Source: Actinomycetes bacterium (GTDB lineage Bacteria > Actinomycetota > Acidimicrobiia > Acidimicrobiales > Microtrichaceae). Taken from it: 6,492 nt of DNA. A model generated the notes under the pieces. It saw only the letters and a program-made list of their open reading frames with translations. It was not told where the DNA came from and searched no databases. How positions within the stretch are numbered: the first letter of the stretch is position 1; every line of letters begins with the position of its first letter. A program made the translations under genes and the position numbers. Shown piece after piece: positions 4,462-6,492 of the stretch. The DNA lies in the NCBI GenBank assembly GCA_023437745.1, contig JAEZFI010000302.1:1-6492 (forward strand), written 5' to 3'.

Positions 4462-5862
4462 TCAGGCCCGGCACACGCCGTCGGCGCGCGCGGCCGCAGC
4501 GGCCGCCGCGGCGACCGCCGGCGCGACCCGATCGTCGAAGACCGACGGGATGATGAAGTCCGGGCGGAGGTCGTCGCCCACGACGCCGGCGATGGCGTGG
4601 GCCGCGGCGACCTTCATGCTCTCGGTGATCCGCTTGGCGCCGGCGTCGAAGGCCCCACGGAAGATGCCCGGGAACGCCAGCACGTTGTTGATCTGGTTGG
4701 GGAAGTCGCTGCGCCCCGTGGCGATCACCGCCGCCAGCCCCTTGATCAGCTCGGGGCGGATCTCCGGGTTCGGGTTGGCCATGGCGAAGACCACCGGGTC
4801 CTTCTCCATCGCTCGCACGTCCTCGACCGTGATGAGGTCGGGGCCCGACAGGCCGATGAACACGTCGGCGCCCGGCATGATCTCGGCGAGCGAGCCCTGC
4901 AGGTTCTCGGGGTTCGTGTTCTCGGCGAACCACTGCTTCGAGTGGTTGAGCCCGCCGCGCCCGTCGTACACGGCACCCTGCCGGTCGGCGCCGATCACGT
5001 TCTGCACGCCGGCGTTCATGAGGATCTTGGACACGGCCACACCCGCCGCACCGACGCCGGCGACCACGACCTTCACGTCCTGGTGGCGCTTGCCGACGAT
5101 GCGCAGTGCGCTGTCGAGCGCTGCGAGGGTCACGATGGCGGTGCCGTGCTGGTCGTCGTGGAAGACCGGGATGTCGAGCGCCTCCACGAGACGCTCCTCC
5201 ACCTCGAAGGCACCCGGCGCGGCGATGTCCTCGAGGTTGATCCCGCCGAAGGTCGGTTCCAGCTGCTTCACGAGCTCGATGAGCTCGTCGGTGGACTTGG
5301 TGTTGACGCAGATCGGGAACGCGTCCACCCCGGCGAAGTGCTTGAAGAGGAGAGCCTTCCCCTCCATCACCGGCATGGCGGCGGCGGGTCCGATGTCGCC
5401 GAGCCCCAGCACGGCCGTGCCGTCGGAGACGATGGCGACGGTGTTCTTCTTGATCGTGTACTCGTGCGCCGCCTCGGGGTTCTTCGCGATCTCGAGGCAG
5501 ACCCGAGCCACGCCAGGCGTGTAGGCCATCGAGAGGTCGTCCACGTCGGCGACCGGCATGAGGGGCAGCACCTCGATCTTGCCGCCCTCGTGCATCGCGA
5601 ACGTGCGGTCGCTCCACTCGAGGATGTCGATGCCCTCGAGGCCTTCGAGCGCTCGCCGCACCTGGTCCTGGTGGGTCTCGCTCGTGCAGTTCACGACGAT
5701 GTCGTTCTCGACGTGGTCGGTCTTCGCCTCGAAGCCCTCGAGGGCGATGATGTTGGCGCCCACCTCACCGATCGCCACGGCCACCCGGCCCAGCATCCCG
5801 GGCTCGTTGTGGAGCCGGACTCGAAGTCGAACCGAGTAGGCGGGTGTGGGGGTGTCGGCCAT
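4462..5862 (-). CDS. Malic enzyme (malate dehydrogenase, decarboxylating) with N-terminal ACT domain
   Basis: This enzyme oxidatively decarboxylates malate to pyruvate and CO2 with reduction of NAD(P), linking the citric acid cycle to pyruvate. Residues 9-80 form an ACT domain (NEPGMLGRVAVAIGEVGANI), a fold that usually binds amino acids or other small effectors. The catalytic part starts near 105. MAYTPGVA (112-119) has the general-acid Y114, MEGKALLF (166-173) has K169, and INLEDI (208-213) gives metal ligands E211 and D212. FHDDQHGTA (234-242) gives D237. The nucleotide site is GVGAAG (269-274), followed by D293 after strand two; this does not settle NAD against NADP. Further family signatures are FAMANPNPEI (359-368) and FPNQINN (387-393). 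The C-terminus ends in an eight-alanine run. ATG at 5862 lies 27 bases after the pyrE stop. Family certain; effector and cofactor unknown. Confidence 0.95.
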   Translation of the reverse strand: MADTPTPAYSVRLRVRLHNEPGMLGRVAVAIGEVGANIIALEGFEAKTDHVENDIVVNCTSETHQDQVRRALEGLEGIDILEWSDRTFAMHEGGKIEVLPLMPVADVDDLSMAYTPGVARVCLEIAKNPEAAHEYTIKKNTVAIVSDGTAVLGLGDIGPAAAMPVMEGKALLFKHFAGVDAFPICVNTKSTDELIELVKQLEPTFGGINLEDIAAPGAFEVEERLVEALDIPVFHDDQHGTAIVTLAALDSALRIVGKRHQDVKVVVAGVGAAGVAVSKILMNAGVQNVIGADRQGAVYDGRGGLNHSKQWFAENTNPENLQGSLAEIMPGADVFIGLSGPDLITVEDVRAMEKDPVVFAMANPNPEIRPELIKGLAAVIATGRSDFPNQINNVLAFPGIFRGAFDAGAKRITESMKVAAAHAIAGVVGDDLRPDFIIPSVFDDRVAPAVAAAAAAAARADGVCRA

Positions 5863-5871
5863 AGTGGGCCG

Positions 5872-5877
5872 ATCCTA
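5872..5877 (-). promoter_or_regulatory. Candidate -10 box (TAGGAT) before the malic enzyme gene
   Basis: On the minus strand TAGGAT lies nine bases before the ATG at 5862, inside the 27-base gap after pyrE. It is part of GTAGGATCGG, which recurs at the same distance before pyrE. As a TANNNT -10 box it would put the transcription start within about three bases of the ATG. No good -35 is visible. The AGGA within it is an alternative, rather distant, ribosome site. Confidence 0.4.
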
Positions 5878-5889
5878 CCGGCCGAGTGT

Positions 5890-6465
5890 TCAGGCGACGG
5901 AAGCCGGATCCCCGCCGTCGAACGGGAAACCCAGCTCCGGCGCCGTCACCAGCGCCCGGAACGGCACCCCTGCCGCCTCGGCGTGGCCGGCGGCCGTCCC
6001 GCCTCGATCGACGAGCGCCAGCACGAGCACGGGCTCTGCGCCGAACTCCCTCACGACCGCGACGGCGTCCGCGATGGTGACGCCGCGGGACGTGGTGTCC
6101 TCGGTGATGACGACCTTGTCCCCGGGCCGGAGCGCACCGGCCACCCGACCCGTGACCCCGTGGTCCTTCGCCTCCTTGCGGATGGTGAAGCTGCGGAGGC
6201 GGCGACCCCGGGTGGCGGCCACGGCGGCGATGCCATAGGCGACGGGGTCGGCGCCCACGGTGATGCCGCCGATGGCCGTGGCGTCCTCGGGGATGAGGTC
6301 GAGGGCGACGTCGGTCATGAGCACGACGCCGTCGGGGTCGCAGGCGGTCTGCTTGGAGTCGAGGAACCACTCGGACCGGCGCCCGCTCTTGAGGACGAAG
6401 TCCCCTCGCCGCACCGAGTGCTCGAGGAGGTGGGCGACGAGGTCGGCGTGGCGGGGGTGCGTCAT
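5890..6465 (-). CDS. pyrE: Orotate phosphoribosyltransferase
   Basis: PyrE joins orotate to PRPP to give orotidine 5'-monophosphate, the fifth step of pyrimidine synthesis, in the cytoplasm. The 191 residues are a normal length. FVLKSGRRSEWFLDS (23-37) is the N-terminal substrate segment, with the conserved lysine K26. GADPVAYGIA (71-80) is a core loop. IRKEAKDHG (95-103) is the family-specific flexible loop whose lysines act in catalysis from the neighbouring subunit. VVITEDTTSRGVT (118-130) is the PRPP-binding motif, with adjacent acidic residues E122 and D123. I chose ATG at 6465 over the in-frame GTG at 6471 because the TAGGAT box would be only three bases from that GTG, and the ATG spacing equals that of the malic enzyme gene. 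The gene leads the tandem minus-strand group pyrE, malic enzyme, HAD. Confidence 0.95.
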   Translation of the reverse strand: MTHPRHADLVAHLLEHSVRRGDFVLKSGRRSEWFLDSKQTACDPDGVVLMTDVALDLIPEDATAIGGITVGADPVAYGIAAVAATRGRRLRSFTIRKEAKDHGVTGRVAGALRPGDKVVITEDTTSRGVTIADAVAVVREFGAEPVLVLALVDRGGTAAGHAEAAGVPFRALVTAPELGFPFDGGDPASVA

Positions 6466-6474
6466 CGCCACCCG

Positions 6475-6480
6475 ATCCTA
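6475..6480 (-). promoter_or_regulatory. Candidate -10 box (TAGGAT) before pyrE
   Basis: On the minus strand TAGGAT ends nine bases before the ATG at 6465 and is embedded in GTAGGATCGG, identical to the element before the malic enzyme gene. The window ends 12 bases upstream, so a -35 box cannot be assessed. It is read as a possible -10 box giving a very short leader or none. Confidence 0.4.
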
Positions 6481-6492
6481 CGACGCCCACCC

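Noticed and set aside
4475..4520. GC-rich triplet run near the malic enzyme C-terminus, considered as a microsatellite
   Set aside because: It encodes an eight-alanine helix end with mixed codons; the bases are not a uniform repeat.
3723..4553. 276-codon plus-strand frame opposite the HAD gene
   Set aside because: Mirror frame of a clear HAD gene, with an Arg/Pro-rich random tail.
4412..5617. Alternative minus-strand frame inside the malic enzyme, and the plus-strand frame 4550-5524
   Set aside because: Both are shadows of the malic enzyme, whose frame carries every catalytic motif.

Overview
The window is high-GC bacterial chromosome with strong G/C preference at third codon positions. A ClpS adaptor immediately followed by a DUF2017 protein, a tRNA Glu-Asp-Phe cluster of the mycobacterial type, and promoter-like TANNNT boxes very close to start codons all point to Actinomycetota. 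A deep lineage such as Acidimicrobiia is possible, but that is inference and cannot be settled from this sequence. Apart from one small unrecognised gene, the content is mostly housekeeping. I see no mobile element, CRISPR array, phage gene or defence system.

Layout. (1) Positions 1-1243, plus strand: the last codons of an upstream gene, then clpS, then a DUF2017 gene. All three are joined by stop/start overlaps, so they look like one translationally coupled operon. The DUF2017 protein has an unusual N-terminal half of about 156 residues. (2) Positions 1248-1274: a GC-rich hairpin between convergent genes. (3) Positions 1277-2827, minus strand: a single-pass membrane-anchored HELTH zinc metallopeptidase of unknown substrate. 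(4) Positions 2889-3258, plus strand: a self-contained tRNA operon with a recognisable promoter, tRNA-Glu(TTC), tRNA-Asp(GTC), tRNA-Phe(GAA) and an intrinsic terminator. A hairpin follows each tRNA, and tRNA-Phe has an abnormal T-loop. (5) Positions 3286-3498, minus strand: a small very basic protein with the best Shine-Dalgarno in the window. It is preceded by 239 bases without a gene that are rich in small palindromes. (6) Positions 3738-6465, minus strand: pyrE, an ACT-domain malic enzyme and a HAD-family hydrolase in that order of transcription, with gaps of 27 bases and 1 base.

How the genes relate. ClpS delivers N-degron substrates to the Clp protease, and DUF2017 is its usual but uncharacterised actinobacterial neighbour. 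The pyrE, malic enzyme and HAD genes lie in tandem: pyrimidine synthesis, malate/pyruvate interconversion and a probable small-molecule phosphatase or dehalogenase-like enzyme. The malic enzyme and HAD genes are very likely coupled. pyrE and the malic enzyme gene each carry the same ten-base element (GTAGGATCGG) at the same distance from ATG, which may be a -10 box for leaderless or nearly leaderless transcripts.
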